From: an uncultured Blastocatellia bacterium
Lineage (GTDB): Bacteria; Acidobacteriota; Blastocatellia; Pyrinomonadales; Pyrinomonadaceae
DNA length: 64,000 bases
Reading direction: 5' to 3'
Assembly (NCBI GenBank): GCA_946480785.1
Contig: CAMLLD010000014.1
Span: 1 to 64,000 of the forward strand
In this document: piece after piece, positions 48,527 through 56,491 of the stretch
How the letters are laid out: every line of letters starts with the position of its first letter
How positions within the stretch are numbered: position 1 is the stretch's first letter
Position numbers and translations under genes: made by a program
Notes under the pieces: model-generated
The model's database searches: none
What the model was told of the DNA's origin: nothing
What the model saw: only the letters and a program-made list of their open reading frames with translations

Positions 48527-49329
48527 CGTAAGAGTTCGAGGAGTTCGGGATGACCGCCGTGTTCGGCCCAGCCGGCGGCGGTCGTTCCGACTTTCGTGTC
48601 CTTGAGATTTCGATCGGCGCCGTGCGCGAGGAGAAACTCAACCATCGCGCGATGCCCGTTTAATGCGGCGTAGTGCAAGCCGGTGCCTGCGTAGTCGAAG
48701 CCGTCTGGAATGGCATTGATCTCCGCGCCTTTTTCCATTAAGAGATTCGCCGCATCGATGTGGCCGTGCATGCACGCGTAGACGAAAGCGTTGTTGACGA
48801 TCGACTGACGATCCTGCGACCACGAGCTTCTATCTTTGCCGAACGGCCAGCTAATCTTACCCGCCTCAGGTTTTAAGTTCTCATGGCCCGTGAAGTAAGT
48901 CTTAATTAGATCAACGCGGCCGAGAGCAGCGGCAGTGCGCAGGTTTTGGATCTTCGCGCCGCGTTCGAGCAGCAGCGCGATCGTGTCGCGACTGTTCCAG
49001 TACAACGCTTCTTCGAGCGGCGACCAGCCGCCTGTGCCGTCAATCGCCGCGCCGCGATCGATCAGGAACTCGGTAAGCTCGCGATTGTTGATGCTGGCCG
49101 CGGCGACGAGTGGTCCATCAATCTCAGCGCCCGCATCGATCAAGACCAACGCCATCTCGCGCGCATGCGGTTTGTCTTTCCCGTCCAGCACGAGGCACTG
49201 GAGCAACGTCGGATGACCGACCGAAGAGCGCGACGTGGCGAGCGAAGGATCTGCCGCGACGAGTTCTTTGAACTTTTCGAAGTCGTCGGCATTGATCGCC
49301 GCCATTGCCGGTTGAAACTTAGCGTCCAT
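48523..49329 (-). CDS. Ankyrin-repeat protein
   Basis: 268 residues, no signal peptide. About six ankyrin units (for example [68 protein letters not shown]). A protein-protein interaction scaffold with unknown partner. The DinB gene starts upstream on the same strand with only 9 bases between them, so it is likely the second gene of that operon. Confidence 0.9.
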   Translation of the reverse strand: MDAKFQPAMAAINADDFEKFKELVAADPSLATSRSSVGHPTLLQCLVLDGKDKPHAREMALVLIDAGAEIDGPLVAAASINNRELTEFLIDRGAAIDGTGGWSPLEEALYWNSRDTIALLLERGAKIQNLRTAAALGRVDLIKTYFTGHENLKPEAGKISWPFGKDRSSWSQDRQSIVNNAFVYACMHGHIDAANLLMEKGAEINAIPDGFDYAGTGLHYAALNGHRAMVEFLLAHGADRNLKDTKVGTTAAGWAEHGGHPELLELLR

Positions 49330-49338
49330 AGTCCACTT

Positions 49339-49857
49339 CTACTTCGGCGAGATTTCGCGGCGCAAGTAGAACAACAGATCGGTCGCCGGCGGATCGATGC
49401 CGAACTGCCTGATCATGCCGACGATCTGTCCGCGGTGCATCGTTGCGTGATTCACGACGTGTTGCATCTGATCGACGAGCTTCATCGCGCTCGGATCGCC
49501 GCTGAGTAGTTTGAAACCCATGTCACCGGCAAAGCGCTCCTCGTCAAGATCGGAAAGAAAGCGCGCGCGTTTGTCCACGACTGCGCCCCAACGATCCTGC
49601 AGCCCGGGCAAGTCCGCACATACTTCCGGGGACCACAAGGACCATGCTTCTTCTTTTCGCGGCGAGTGTCCGTGCCAGCGTTCGACCCAAATCCATTCCG
49701 CGCCTGCCATGTGCACGAGCGTGCCGAAAATCGATCCGTGACTGATGGCGACGTCGCGACGAAGTTGTTCGTCGGGCAACTGCGCTGCTGCCTGCAACGC
49801 CAGTCCGTTGGCCCACTCGGTGTAATCGAATAAACGTTTGATGTCTGCCAGGTTCAT
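49339..49857 (-). CDS. DinB-family protein
   Basis: 172 residues from the ATG at 49857 (GGAGG 6 bases upstream). A four-helix bundle has metal-ligand histidines in the DinB pattern: SHGSIFGTLVHMAGAEWIW and MQHVVNHATMHRGQIVGM. Related proteins act as thiol-dependent transferases or have no known substrate. Cotranscribed with the ankyrin gene. Confidence 0.9.
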   Translation of the reverse strand: MNLADIKRLFDYTEWANGLALQAAAQLPDEQLRRDVAISHGSIFGTLVHMAGAEWIWVERWHGHSPRKEEAWSLWSPEVCADLPGLQDRWGAVVDKRARFLSDLDEERFAGDMGFKLLSGDPSAMKLVDQMQHVVNHATMHRGQIVGMIRQFGIDPPATDLLFYLRREISPK

Positions 49858-49960
49858 GATTGCCTCCACGCGAAACGTACCGCAAGTTTATAACAACAAC
49901 TGGTCCAGTTTAGAATGACGCGCGTTCGTGATTGAGATTGCGCGAGAGGAGTGTTACGAC

Positions 49961-50347
49961 GTGAAATTCGCTAAGCTCACTTTCCTGATCGCCGGTATCT
50001 ACGGATTGCTTGCGCTCGTGCCGCTTTATTTTATGGAGCAGCAGACCGGGCGCGATTACCCGCCACCCATCACTCATCCGGAGTACTACTACGGTTTCAT
50101 CGGCGTCGCTGTTGCATGGCAACTCGCTTTTATCGTGATGTCGCGCGACCCAGTGCGGTATCGCCAGTTGATGCCGGTCGCGGTGGTTGAGAAAGCGAGC
50201 TTCTTCATTCCCGCGGTTTTGCTTTACGCGCAACACCGCTTGTCGCCGTTCATGCTCGCGGCAGGAACCATCGACGGCGTTTTAGGCGTACTATTCCTCA
50301 TCTCTTACCTGAAAACTGGAGGTACTAATGGAAAACGGTTTGCGTAA
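49961..50347 (+). CDS. Small four-helix membrane protein
   Basis: 128 residues from the GTG at 49961, preceded by GAGAGGAG; an upstream start at 49928 would place that site inside the gene. Four hydrophobic segments follow (about residues 5-25, 46-64, 78-96, 101-118). Family unknown. Its end overlaps the next DinB gene by 20 bases, indicating coupling. Confidence 0.75.
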   Translation: MKFAKLTFLIAGIYGLLALVPLYFMEQQTGRDYPPPITHPEYYYGFIGVAVAWQLAFIVMSRDPVRYRQLMPVAVVEKASFFIPAVLLYAQHRLSPFMLAAGTIDGVLGVLFLISYLKTGGTNGKRFA

Positions 50348-50810
50348 TGTTGCGAGTATATTCAAGGCCAACACCGACATCATCAACAAAGCGATCGCTG
50401 ATGTGGCGCCGGACGATTGGTTTCGTCAGCCTGGCGATGACTCGAACCACCTGCTGTGGCTCATGGGACATGTGATCGTGCATCGCGGACGCACGCTGAG
50501 TTTTCTCGGCCAGGATTGGGACGTTGCGTGGCGGCCGCTTTTCGCACGCGGCGCGGAGCGCATCGACGACGCGGAATACCCGTCAGTCGAGGAGATGCGT
50601 AATGCGTGGTCGCAGGTGAGCACGGATCTGGCTGAGGTGCTGCGGAGTAAGTCGGCGGAGGAGTTGGCACAAGACGCGCCTGCCGGTGTTCCTTCGTTCG
50701 ACGGAAAAATCAGCGGCACGGTCGCTTTCTTCGCTTTTCACGACGCGTATCACACGGGACAGGTGAGCTACGTGCGCAAGTGGCTCGGTTATGGTCAAAC
50801 CATCGGTTAA
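50328..50810 (+). CDS. DinB-family protein
   Basis: 160 residues, GGAGG 5 bases before the ATG. Histidine pattern HLLWLMGHVIVHRGRTLSFLG and AFHDAYHTGQVSYVRKWLG fits a DinB_2-type metal site. A second DinB protein 0.5 kb from the first but on the other strand; the two are only distantly alike. Coupled to the small membrane protein upstream. Confidence 0.9.
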   Translation: MENGLRNVASIFKANTDIINKAIADVAPDDWFRQPGDDSNHLLWLMGHVIVHRGRTLSFLGQDWDVAWRPLFARGAERIDDAEYPSVEEMRNAWSQVSTDLAEVLRSKSAEELAQDAPAGVPSFDGKISGTVAFFAFHDAYHTGQVSYVRKWLGYGQTIG

Positions 50811-50896
50811 AAAAATTTCGCCGGCGGGTGTCGATTTCGCGAAGTTCGTCCGTCGTTAGGTTGGAAGGTTAACGAACTTAATAAAGGAGCACCGCG

Positions 50897-51262
50897 ATGA
50901 AATACATGTTGCTGATTTACCAGGACGAACCGAGTTGGAACGCGATCCCCGAAGCCGAGCGCCAGCAGATTTTTCTTGAATTTCGGAAACTGCGAGGCGA
51001 ACTCGAGGCGAGCGGAAAGTTTGTCACCGGCTCGCAGTTGCAACCGATCGCGACGGCCACGAGCGTGCGCGTGCGCGACGGCAAGGAGTTGATTACCGAC
51101 GGGCCGTTTGCGGAAACGCACGAACAGCTCGGCGGTTACTTTCTGATCGAAGCCAAAGACCTCGACGAAGCCACGAGTATCGCGGCGCGCATTCCCTCCG
51201 CACGAATGGGCACGATTGAAGTGCGGCCACTCGTGGAGATGGCTGCGCCCGTCACTGCCTAA
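50897..51262 (+). CDS. YCII-related (DGPF) domain protein
   Basis: 121 residues: MKYMLLIYQDEPSW at the N-terminus and LITDGPFAETHEQLGGYFLIEA as the DGPF signature. A small alpha/beta ferredoxin-like protein. The gene directly precedes the ECF sigma factor, the conserved neighbour arrangement of the ECF42 group. Role in sensing or small-molecule turnover is inferred from that link. Confidence 0.92.
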   Translation: MKYMLLIYQDEPSWNAIPEAERQQIFLEFRKLRGELEASGKFVTGSQLQPIATATSVRVRDGKELITDGPFAETHEQLGGYFLIEAKDLDEATSIAARIPSARMGTIEVRPLVEMAAPVTA

Positions 51263-51325
51263 ACCGCGTTCGCTTCATGCAGGCGGCGTTGCACGCGCGG
51301 GGGCGATTGTGCAACGCTCGCCTTC

Positions 51326-52582
51326 ATGACCCCGTCGCGCGACACGCTCGAACAAGTTTTTCGCGAAGAGTACGGACGCATCATCGCGACGCTGATTCGC
51401 CAGTCGGGATCGTTCGATCTCGCGGAGGAAGCGTTGCACGAGGCGTTTGTCGCGGCCGCTGAGACCTGGGAACGCGATGGTCCACCACGTAATCCCGGCG
51501 CGTGGTTGACGACAGTGGCGCATCGCAGACTGCTCGACGCAATACGCCGCGACCGGACGCGCACCGACAAGCAAGCAGAGATCGAATATGAAGCCACACG
51601 CTTGCAGCCGTTTGTCGAGCCGGCGCTCGATGAGGATACGGTGGAATATCCTGATGACAGATTGCGTCTGATCTTTACCTGTTGCCATCCGTCGCTCAGT
51701 CGCGATGCGCAGGTGGCGCTGACGCTGCGCACGTTGGGTGGTCTCACGACGACAGAGATCGCGCATGCGTTTCTCCTGCCGGAAGCGACGCTCGCCCAAC
51801 GTCTCGTACGCGCGAAGCAGAAGATTCGTCTCGCGCGCATTCCTTACGAGGTTCCCTCGCTTGAACGTCTGAGTGAGCGTCTGGCCGCGGTCCAGGCTGT
51901 CATTTATCTCATCTTCAACGAAGGTTATGCGGCGAGTGCGGGCGAGAGTCTCGTGCGCAACGATCTCTGCGCGGAAGCGATTCGACTCGGGCGCGTGTTG
52001 TGTGAGTTATTGCCGGACGAACCCGAAAACCTCGGACTGCTCGCGTTGATGTTGTTGCAGGACTCGCGACGCAAAGCGCGCGTCAACGATCGTGGTGAAC
52101 TGGTCACGCTCGAAGAGCAGGATCGTTCGCTGTGGGATCGTAAAGAGATTGAGGAAGGCGTTCGGCTGGTTGAACGTGCGCTCGCGCTCGGCGCCGCCGG
52201 GAAGTATCAGATTCAAGCTGCGATCGCCGCCGTGCATTGCGAAGCTGACAGCGGCGCGCAAACGGATTGGCGCCAGATCGTCGCGCTGTATGAAGAACTG
52301 ATGCGCTTGTCTGCTTCGCCCGTCATCGCTTTGAACCATGCGGCGGCAGTGGCGATGGCTGACGGAGCCGCAACGGGCCTGAAACTGATCGACGAGCTCG
52401 GCGCGGCCAACAAGCTCGACAACTACTACCTCTATCACGCCGCTCGCGCCGATCTCCTGCGCCGCCTCAATCGTCGCGACGCCGCGCGCGACGCTTATCT
52501 GCGCGCGCATGCCCTCACGACGAACCAGGTCGAACAGAACTACATCCGCCGCCGCGTCCAGGAAACACTCGTCTCTAATTAA
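51326..52582 (+). CDS. ECF-type RNA polymerase sigma factor, ECF42-like
   Basis: 418 residues. Sigma region 2 (LIRQSGSFDLAEEALHEAFVAA) and region 4 (LTLRTLGGLTTTEIAHAFLLPEATLAQRLVRAKQKI) occupy residues 10-180. A long C-terminal TPR-like extension (about 190-410, ALNHAAAVAMADGAATGL) is the mark of ECF42 proteins. There is no anti-sigma gene; the extension is thought to control these factors, and the DGPF neighbour is a typical target. Confidence 0.9.
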   Translation: MTPSRDTLEQVFREEYGRIIATLIRQSGSFDLAEEALHEAFVAAAETWERDGPPRNPGAWLTTVAHRRLLDAIRRDRTRTDKQAEIEYEATRLQPFVEPALDEDTVEYPDDRLRLIFTCCHPSLSRDAQVALTLRTLGGLTTTEIAHAFLLPEATLAQRLVRAKQKIRLARIPYEVPSLERLSERLAAVQAVIYLIFNEGYAASAGESLVRNDLCAEAIRLGRVLCELLPDEPENLGLLALMLLQDSRRKARVNDRGELVTLEEQDRSLWDRKEIEEGVRLVERALALGAAGKYQIQAAIAAVHCEADSGAQTDWRQIVALYEELMRLSASPVIALNHAAAVAMADGAATGLKLIDELGAANKLDNYYLYHAARADLLRRLNRRDAARDAYLRAHALTTNQVEQNYIRRRVQETLVSN

Positions 52583-52672
52583 CTCCGCTTCGCCGCTCGC
52601 CGTGTGAACCAAAACTCGCCGGAAGTTCGCGTTATCAGGTTGGAGAAACGAGAACTCCAGAAGGAACCCCTT

Positions 52673-53350
52673 ATGAAACTCAGAGCCAAATACGTCGTCT
52701 TTTCGATGATTTCGCTGGCGAGCCTCTACGTGCTCTATCACAACGAGCGCTTCCTGGTTGACTCAAACCATCCGGCCTGGCAGCACTACGGTCCGTTCAA
52801 ATGGTGGTTGTTGCCGCACGGCATCTTCGGCGCGATCGTGCTTTTGTTTGCGCCGCTGCAGTTTTCGGAACGGCTGCGACAGCGCTACACCAAAGCGCAT
52901 CGCGTGATGGGCCGGCTCTACGTCGTGGGCGCGATCGGGCTCGCGCCACTCGGTGCGTACATTCAGTATTACCAGGAACGCATGGGCGCGCCGCGTTCGT
53001 TTACGGTCCTTGCGATTGTTGATGCGGCAATGTTGATGGGCACGACGATTCTCGCGCTTGTCTTTGCCATCAGGCGCAAAATCGCTGTACACCGGCAGTG
53101 GGCCACGCGGAGTTATGCGGTAGCGTTGGTATTCATTGCGGCGCGGTTTGTGATGGGAACTACGGGTTGGGAAACGATGGGAGTCGAGATCGTGCAGGCG
53201 ATTATCTGGTCGTGCCTGGCGCTATCAGTTCCTTTGGCCGACGTCGCGATTCATTGGCGGGAACTGCGTTCGAGTGGTGCGGTGCGCGTCCGACCGACGG
53301 CGGTGCCGAACAAACAGGGCGTGGTCCAGGGCACAGCGCGCGCAGCCTGA
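52673..53350 (+). CDS. DUF2306-type membrane protein
   Basis: 225 residues from the ATG at 52673 (GAAGGAA upstream). Six hydrophobic segments, with HGIFGAIVLLFAPLQF, HRVMGRLYVVGAIG and HRQWATRSYAVAL, each placing His at the membrane boundary as in DUF2306 (cytochrome b561-like topology). Function unknown. A strong terminator follows 27 bases after the stop. Confidence 0.85.
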   Translation: MKLRAKYVVFSMISLASLYVLYHNERFLVDSNHPAWQHYGPFKWWLLPHGIFGAIVLLFAPLQFSERLRQRYTKAHRVMGRLYVVGAIGLAPLGAYIQYYQERMGAPRSFTVLAIVDAAMLMGTTILALVFAIRRKIAVHRQWATRSYAVALVFIAARFVMGTTGWETMGVEIVQAIIWSCLALSVPLADVAIHWRELRSSGAVRVRPTAVPNKQGVVQGTARAA

Positions 53351-53377
53351 GATTCGGATTTCAAGGTAGCCCTGCGG

Positions 53378-53408
53378 GGGCCGCTCATTGCGAGCGGCCC
53401 TTTTGTTT
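53378..53408 (+). terminator. Intrinsic terminator
   Basis: GGGCCGCTC (53378-53386) pairs with GAGCGGCCC (53392-53400) around ATTGC, followed by TTTTGTTTT. Confidence 0.9.
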
Positions 53409-53480
53409 TGTGGCTTGCCACAGCGACTCGTGAGGCCGTTCCCGTTTCCTCTTTTCTCGGCGGGCGATAAGTTGGAGCGT

Positions 53481-54077
53481 ATGAGGAGCAAGCTCCTGAA
53501 ACATCTCGCAATCAAGCTTACGGTTTTATCGGCGGCGTTTTTGATCGGGGTTCTGAGCTCGACGGTTCTGACCAGCAAGCAACCGTCTGTTCTGCCCAGC
53601 AAACAGCCGCCTGCTCAGACTGCAGTGTTGAAAGAAGTCGCCGAACCAAAGAGCGTTCTGGATTATTACCGGCTGCTACCCGACAAGTATTTTGAAGCTA
53701 ATGAAGAGGAACGAGTGAAGTTCATGCTGAATGAGCGACGGGCCGCAGTGGTTGATGTGGAGCACGGTTATCTTCACGCGGTGGGCGATGGGGCACAAAC
53801 GGATATTTACGTGCGTCTGTTTGACAGGCCGGGTCAACTGCCGGTGATGGCGGTTAAGTACTACGCCAGCGATTCGCAGGACTACACCTATCTCGATTTC
53901 TTTGAGTACAAAGACGGCGGCCTGGTCCAGGTAAGCTTGAGTCCGGTCGAGATCAATGAAAACTTAGTTTACGAGTTGCCGCGGTACGGAAACACCATAC
54001 AGGTTTTCAACAAACACGGCGCACCTCTCTATAATTTCGTCTGGTCGCAAACAGGATTTTTGTTGAGACGACGTTAG
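53481..54077 (+). CDS. Membrane-anchored protein of unknown function
   Basis: 198 residues from the ATG at 53481; an earlier frame start lies in the terminator hairpin of the preceding gene. An N-terminal membrane anchor (IKLTVLSAAFLIGVLSSTVL) is followed by a linker and a soluble domain (YYRLLPDKYFEANEEERVKF, VVDVEHGYLHAVGDGAQTDIYVRLFD). I recognise no family; similar small domains occur as periplasmic DUFs. Confidence 0.72.
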   Translation: MRSKLLKHLAIKLTVLSAAFLIGVLSSTVLTSKQPSVLPSKQPPAQTAVLKEVAEPKSVLDYYRLLPDKYFEANEEERVKFMLNERRAAVVDVEHGYLHAVGDGAQTDIYVRLFDRPGQLPVMAVKYYASDSQDYTYLDFFEYKDGGLVQVSLSPVEINENLVYELPRYGNTIQVFNKHGAPLYNFVWSQTGFLLRRR

Positions 54078-54199
54078 ACGATACGTTTGTTGAATAGCCG
54101 ATGAAGGCCCCTAACCCACCCTCGCCGGTAGAAACAGATCAGCACGTCGGTAGTTACGGTTACATTGCCACGTACGCTTGTGACTTTGCTGGGCGTTAC

Positions 54200-54290
54200 T
54201 TGTAATACGGGAGTCGAACCCGAACGCGGCCCCTCGCGTTACCCAGAAGGCGTTTCCGCCTGTCCAACTTAACCCAGTTGGCGGGTTCTG
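54200..54290 (-). other. tRNA-like sequence, not resolvable as an intact tRNA
   Basis: On the minus strand a T-arm-like element (TCGGG-TTCGACT-CCCGT, 54223-54207) is preceded by a GC hairpin (ACGCG..CGCGT) resembling a long variable arm and by a D-arm-like CCAAC-TGGGTTAA-GTTGG. I could not find a matching acceptor stem, a 7-base anticodon loop or an encoded CCA. Possibly a decayed class II tRNA at the downstream end of the array. The rest of 54078-54346 holds nothing recognisable. Confidence 0.25.
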
Positions 54291-54346
54291 TGCTCGCCTC
54301 TGTTCCTCTCCGACTACCAGCTTCATCGACTATTCAACCAGCTCCG

Positions 54347-54808
54347 TTATTCAACCAACTCAGTTTGCCAGTTCAGTTCCTGAATGCGCGCGTCCAGCTC
54401 GCGATAGTTCTTTGCGAGTTCGTCCGCACGCTTTTGCAGGTCGGCAACGCTGACTGTGGCCACGTACTTCACTTCGGAACGTGTGTAGCGACCTTGTGTG
54501 ATGGAAGCAGCTTGCGCCATTTCCACGTAAGCCGCACGCTGCAATGCCAGCACATCACGTTCGGCCAGCACATCCGAGAGTGTTTCCCCGCCGGCGCTGA
54601 ACACAGTCACCGAGTTTGTCTTGTTGATACGCTTGATAAATTCGAGCAGCTCGTTCGCTACACGACCAAGTTCAGCGAGCAGGTCCGCCGGAGTTTCTGC
54701 CGGCACATCGCCTTCCTGAACCTTGGCGTTGACGACCAGTCTCGCCTTCAGTTGCTCAAATCGCTTTTGGCAATCAGCGCGTCGAATTAGTGCTTCTGCT
54801 AGTTTCAT
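54347..54808 (-). CDS. DIP1984-family protein in the tRNA array
   Basis: 153 residues, GGAGG about 9 bases before the ATG. Helical N-terminus MKLAEALIRRADCQKRFEQL, NAKVQEGD, INKTNSVT, LAERDVLALQRAAYVEMAQA and the C-terminal ELDARIQELNWQTELVE match the DIP1984 (septicolysin-like) family, predicted coiled-coil, of unknown function. It lies 56 bases downstream of tRNA-Gln on the array strand and appears to be its last protein gene. Confidence 0.85.
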   Translation of the reverse strand: MKLAEALIRRADCQKRFEQLKARLVVNAKVQEGDVPAETPADLLAELGRVANELLEFIKRINKTNSVTVFSAGGETLSDVLAERDVLALQRAAYVEMAQAASITQGRYTRSEVKYVATVSVADLQKRADELAKNYRELDARIQELNWQTELVE

Positions 54809-54864
54809 CGTAAATTCACCTCCACTTGTTTCATCGAAGTACCTTTTCGTTTGCGATTGGAGTG

Positions 54865-54939
54865 TGGCTCCGGGAGAAGGAGTCGAACCTTCATCTTCGA
54901 GTTCAAAGCCCGACGTGCTGCCAGTTGCACCATCCCGAA
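54865..54939 (-). tRNA. tRNA-Gln(TTG)
   Basis: Acceptor TTCGGGA pairs with TCCCGGA (one G-T). D-stem GTGC/GCAC, anticodon arm TCGGG-CTTTGAA-CTCGA (anticodon TTG), T-arm GAAGG-TTCGACT-CCTTC. Discriminator G and CCA are encoded. Confidence 0.93.
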
Positions 54940-54946
54940 AAGAGAG

Positions 54947-55022
54947 TGGTTGACCCGGCGGGGCTCAAACCCGCACGTCGCGACTTAAAAGGTCGCTGCT
55001 CTGTCACTCGAGCTCCGGGTCA
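54947..55022 (-). tRNA. tRNA-Lys(TTT)
   Basis: Acceptor TGACCCG/CGGGTCA, D-stem GCTC/GAGC, anticodon arm GCGAC-CTTTTAA-GTCGC, T-arm GCGGG-TTTGAGC-CCCGC. T instead of C at position 56 is unusual. Discriminator A, CCA encoded. Confidence 0.92.
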
Positions 55023-55028
55023 AAAGAT

Positions 55029-55104
55029 TGGCTGTGGCGGAAGGACTCGAACCTTCGATAGCCGCATTAACGGTGCGGTGCCTTACCAACTTGGCTACGC
55101 CACA
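55029..55104 (-). tRNA. tRNA-Asn(GTT) with C33
   Basis: Acceptor TGTGGCG/CGCCACA, D-stem GCC/GGC, anticodon arm CCGCA-CCGTTAA-TGCGG, T-arm GAAGG-TTCGAGT-CCTTC. The anticodon loop has C where U33 is expected. Discriminator G, CCA encoded. Confidence 0.92.
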
Positions 55105-55143
55105 AGAAACTTGGACCATCAACCGCGACGCGTTTGCGATGAC

Positions 55144-55223
55144 TGGCTGCGGCGGCGAGAGTCGAACTCGCATCAACTCGATTACAAGTCGAGCGCTCTG
55201 GTTTCCAATTGAGCTACGCCGCA
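55144..55223 (-). tRNA. tRNA-Thr(TGT)
   Basis: Acceptor TGCGGCG/CGCCGCA, D-stem GCTC/GAGC with a 12-base loop, anticodon arm CTCGA-CTTGTAA-TCGAG, T-arm GCGAG-TTCGACT-CTCGC. Discriminator G, CCA encoded. Confidence 0.93.
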
Positions 55224-55229
55224 AAATTT

Positions 55230-55304
55230 TGGTGGACCGGAAGGGAGTCAAACCCTCACAAGAAGTTTGCAGGACTTCTATGCTGTCAGTTACATCACCA
55301 GCCC
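55230..55304 (-). tRNA. tRNA-Ala(TGC) with C33
   Basis: Acceptor GGGCTGG/CCGGTCC includes G3-T70, the alanine identity pair. D-stem ATGT/GCAT, anticodon arm GAAGT-CCTGCAA-ACTTC with C at position 33, T-arm GAGGG-TTTGACT-CCCTT. Discriminator A, CCA encoded. Confidence 0.9.
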
Positions 55305-55310
55305 GAAACC

Positions 55311-55387
55311 TGGTAGCTGTGGGTGGATTCGAACCACCAACCTCGCGCTTATGAGACGCTTGCTCTGTCCCTTTGAGCTACACAGCC
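55311..55387 (-). tRNA. tRNA-Met(CAT), elongator-like
   Basis: Acceptor GGCTGTG/CACAGCT (G1-T72), D-stem GCTC/GAGC, anticodon arm AGCGT-CTCATAA-GCGCG with an A27-G43 mismatch, T-arm GGTGG-TTCGAAT-CCACC. Discriminator A, CCA encoded. A lysidine-modified Ile tRNA is a possible alternative. Confidence 0.88.
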
Positions 55388-55420
55388 ATTGTCTTTTGGG
55401 AGCCCGCGGAGGAAAGTTGG

Positions 55421-55499
55421 GCCACAGATGACACGGATGGACACGGATCAGAGACCTCGGTTGTCTGGATCCGTGTTTTATCTGTGTTCATCTGTGGTG
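55421..55499. repeat. Inverted repeat, copy 2 of the dispersed family
   Basis: The left arm GCCACAGATGACACGGATGG and the right arm (ATCTGTGTTCATCTGTGG) face each other, related to the element at 13502-13627. It sits between tRNA-Met and the HNH gene, so it has entered the array. Confidence 0.6.
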
Positions 55500-56081
55500 C
55501 TAAGCGCCTCGCTGCTCGCGGCGGACGCGGTCCATCACGTCACGATCGTCGTGCACGTCCATGAAGAGGTACTTGCGCCACTCGGCGCGCGCCTCTGCAT
55601 AGTGACAAAGCACAACGCGTTCGAGCTTCACGCGCAGCGCCGTCTGCGAAGTAAGCAGCGGCATTCGTGCTTCCGCCGGCGTGCGATCGCGCTTGCGGTT
55701 GTTGCACTGCAGACAAGCCGTGACGATGTTCACGGGCGAGTTATCACCACCGCGCGAACGCGGCAGAATGTGATCGAGCGTCAACTCGGCCGCAGTCTTC
55801 TTGTCGCCGCAGTACTGGCAACGAAACTTGTCGCGCATGTAAATGCGCAGACGCTTCATGCCCGACTGCTCGCGGCGGCGGCGCACGTTGATGTAAATGC
55901 GACGGCGAATCACCGAAGGCACGGGAAACGCATCGTGCGCCGAGCGCAGCACGCGAACGCCGTCATACTCTTCGACGAACACCGTGTTCTTGAACGTCAT
56001 GACGATTGCGCGCGCGACACTGACGGTGCCGAGCGGTTCGTACGTTTGGTTGAGTAGTAGAACTCGGTCAGTGAGTGCCAT
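55500..56081 (-). CDS. HNH endonuclease within the tRNA array
   Basis: 193 residues. The N-terminal half (LLLNQTYEPLGTVSVARAI) is that of the common bacterial HNH family. The nuclease core has zinc-binding CQYCG and CLQCNN pairs flanking LTLDHILPRSRGGDNSPVNIV, with the catalytic His. The start has AAAGGAGGT, like rtcB. It lies between tRNA-Met and tRNA-Cys on the array strand. The family is usually solitary; here a role in homing of the array or in RNA/DNA cleavage is open. Confidence 0.9.
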   Translation of the reverse strand: MALTDRVLLLNQTYEPLGTVSVARAIVMTFKNTVFVEEYDGVRVLRSAHDAFPVPSVIRRRIYINVRRRREQSGMKRLRIYMRDKFRCQYCGDKKTAAELTLDHILPRSRGGDNSPVNIVTACLQCNNRKRDRTPAEARMPLLTSQTALRVKLERVVLCHYAEARAEWRKYLFMDVHDDRDVMDRVRREQRGA

Positions 56082-56136
56082 TACCCGGCACCTCCTTTCT
56101 TCGTGTTTGGACCACGCGTTGGTGGCCGCGGTAGTT

Positions 56137-56212
56137 TGGAGCGCGCGGTGAGACTCGAACTCACGAATACCGGATTTGCAATCCGGCGCCTTGGCCGCTT
56201 GGCGACGCGCGC
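56137..56212 (-). tRNA. tRNA-Cys(GCA)
   Basis: Acceptor GCGCGCG/CGCGCGC, D-stem GCC/GGC, anticodon arm CCGGA-TTGCAAA-TCCGG, T-arm GTGAG-TTCGAGT-CTCAC. Discriminator T (cysteine identity), CCA encoded. Confidence 0.95.
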
Positions 56213-56216
56213 TAAG

Positions 56217-56291
56217 TGGAACGGAAGGAGAGATTCGAACTCTCGAGTCGAGTTTGGAAGACTCGCATGTTTCCAGCTACATCACTTCCGC
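56217..56291 (-). tRNA. tRNA-Gly(TCC)
   Basis: Acceptor GCGGAAG/CTTCCGT, D-stem ATG/CAT, anticodon arm CGAGT-CTTCCAA-ACTCG, T-arm GAGAG-TTCGAAT-CTCTC. Discriminator T, CCA encoded. Confidence 0.93.
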
Positions 56292-56297
56292 GGAAGG

Positions 56298-56325
56298 GGC
56301 GCAGGTCAAAGGGATCACCTGCGCC
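56298..56325. other. Hairpin between tRNA-Pro and tRNA-Gly
   Basis: GGCGCAGGT and ACCTGCGCC pair perfectly (9 bases, 10-base loop) in the 75-base spacer. It could be a processing site of the array transcript; there is no T-run. Confidence 0.5.
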
Positions 56326-56366
56326 GTTGGTTGTGGGGTGAGATCGTTTGTAACAGGGAGATGCTT

Positions 56367-56440
56367 TGGTCGGGGAGGACAGAGTCGAACTGTCACCACG
56401 AGTTCCCAAGACTCGGATGCTTGCGTTACACCACACCCCG
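56367..56440 (-). tRNA. tRNA-Pro(TGG)
   Basis: Acceptor CGGGGTG/CTCCCCG has a T-T mismatch at the sixth pair. D-stem GTGT/GCAT, anticodon arm CGAGT-CTTGGGA-ACTCG with G37, T-arm GACAG-TTCGACT-CTGTC. Discriminator A, CCA encoded. Confidence 0.9.
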
Positions 56441-56491
56441 AATTGTTTCTGGAATTGAAAAGCGCGGGAGCGTGCGCGAAGGACCGAAGCT

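Noticed and set aside
54723..55354. Several plus-strand frames across the tRNA cluster
   Set aside because: They are antisense readings of tRNA genes, recognisable by recurrent GVEPSS/ESNLH-like peptides from T-arm sequence.
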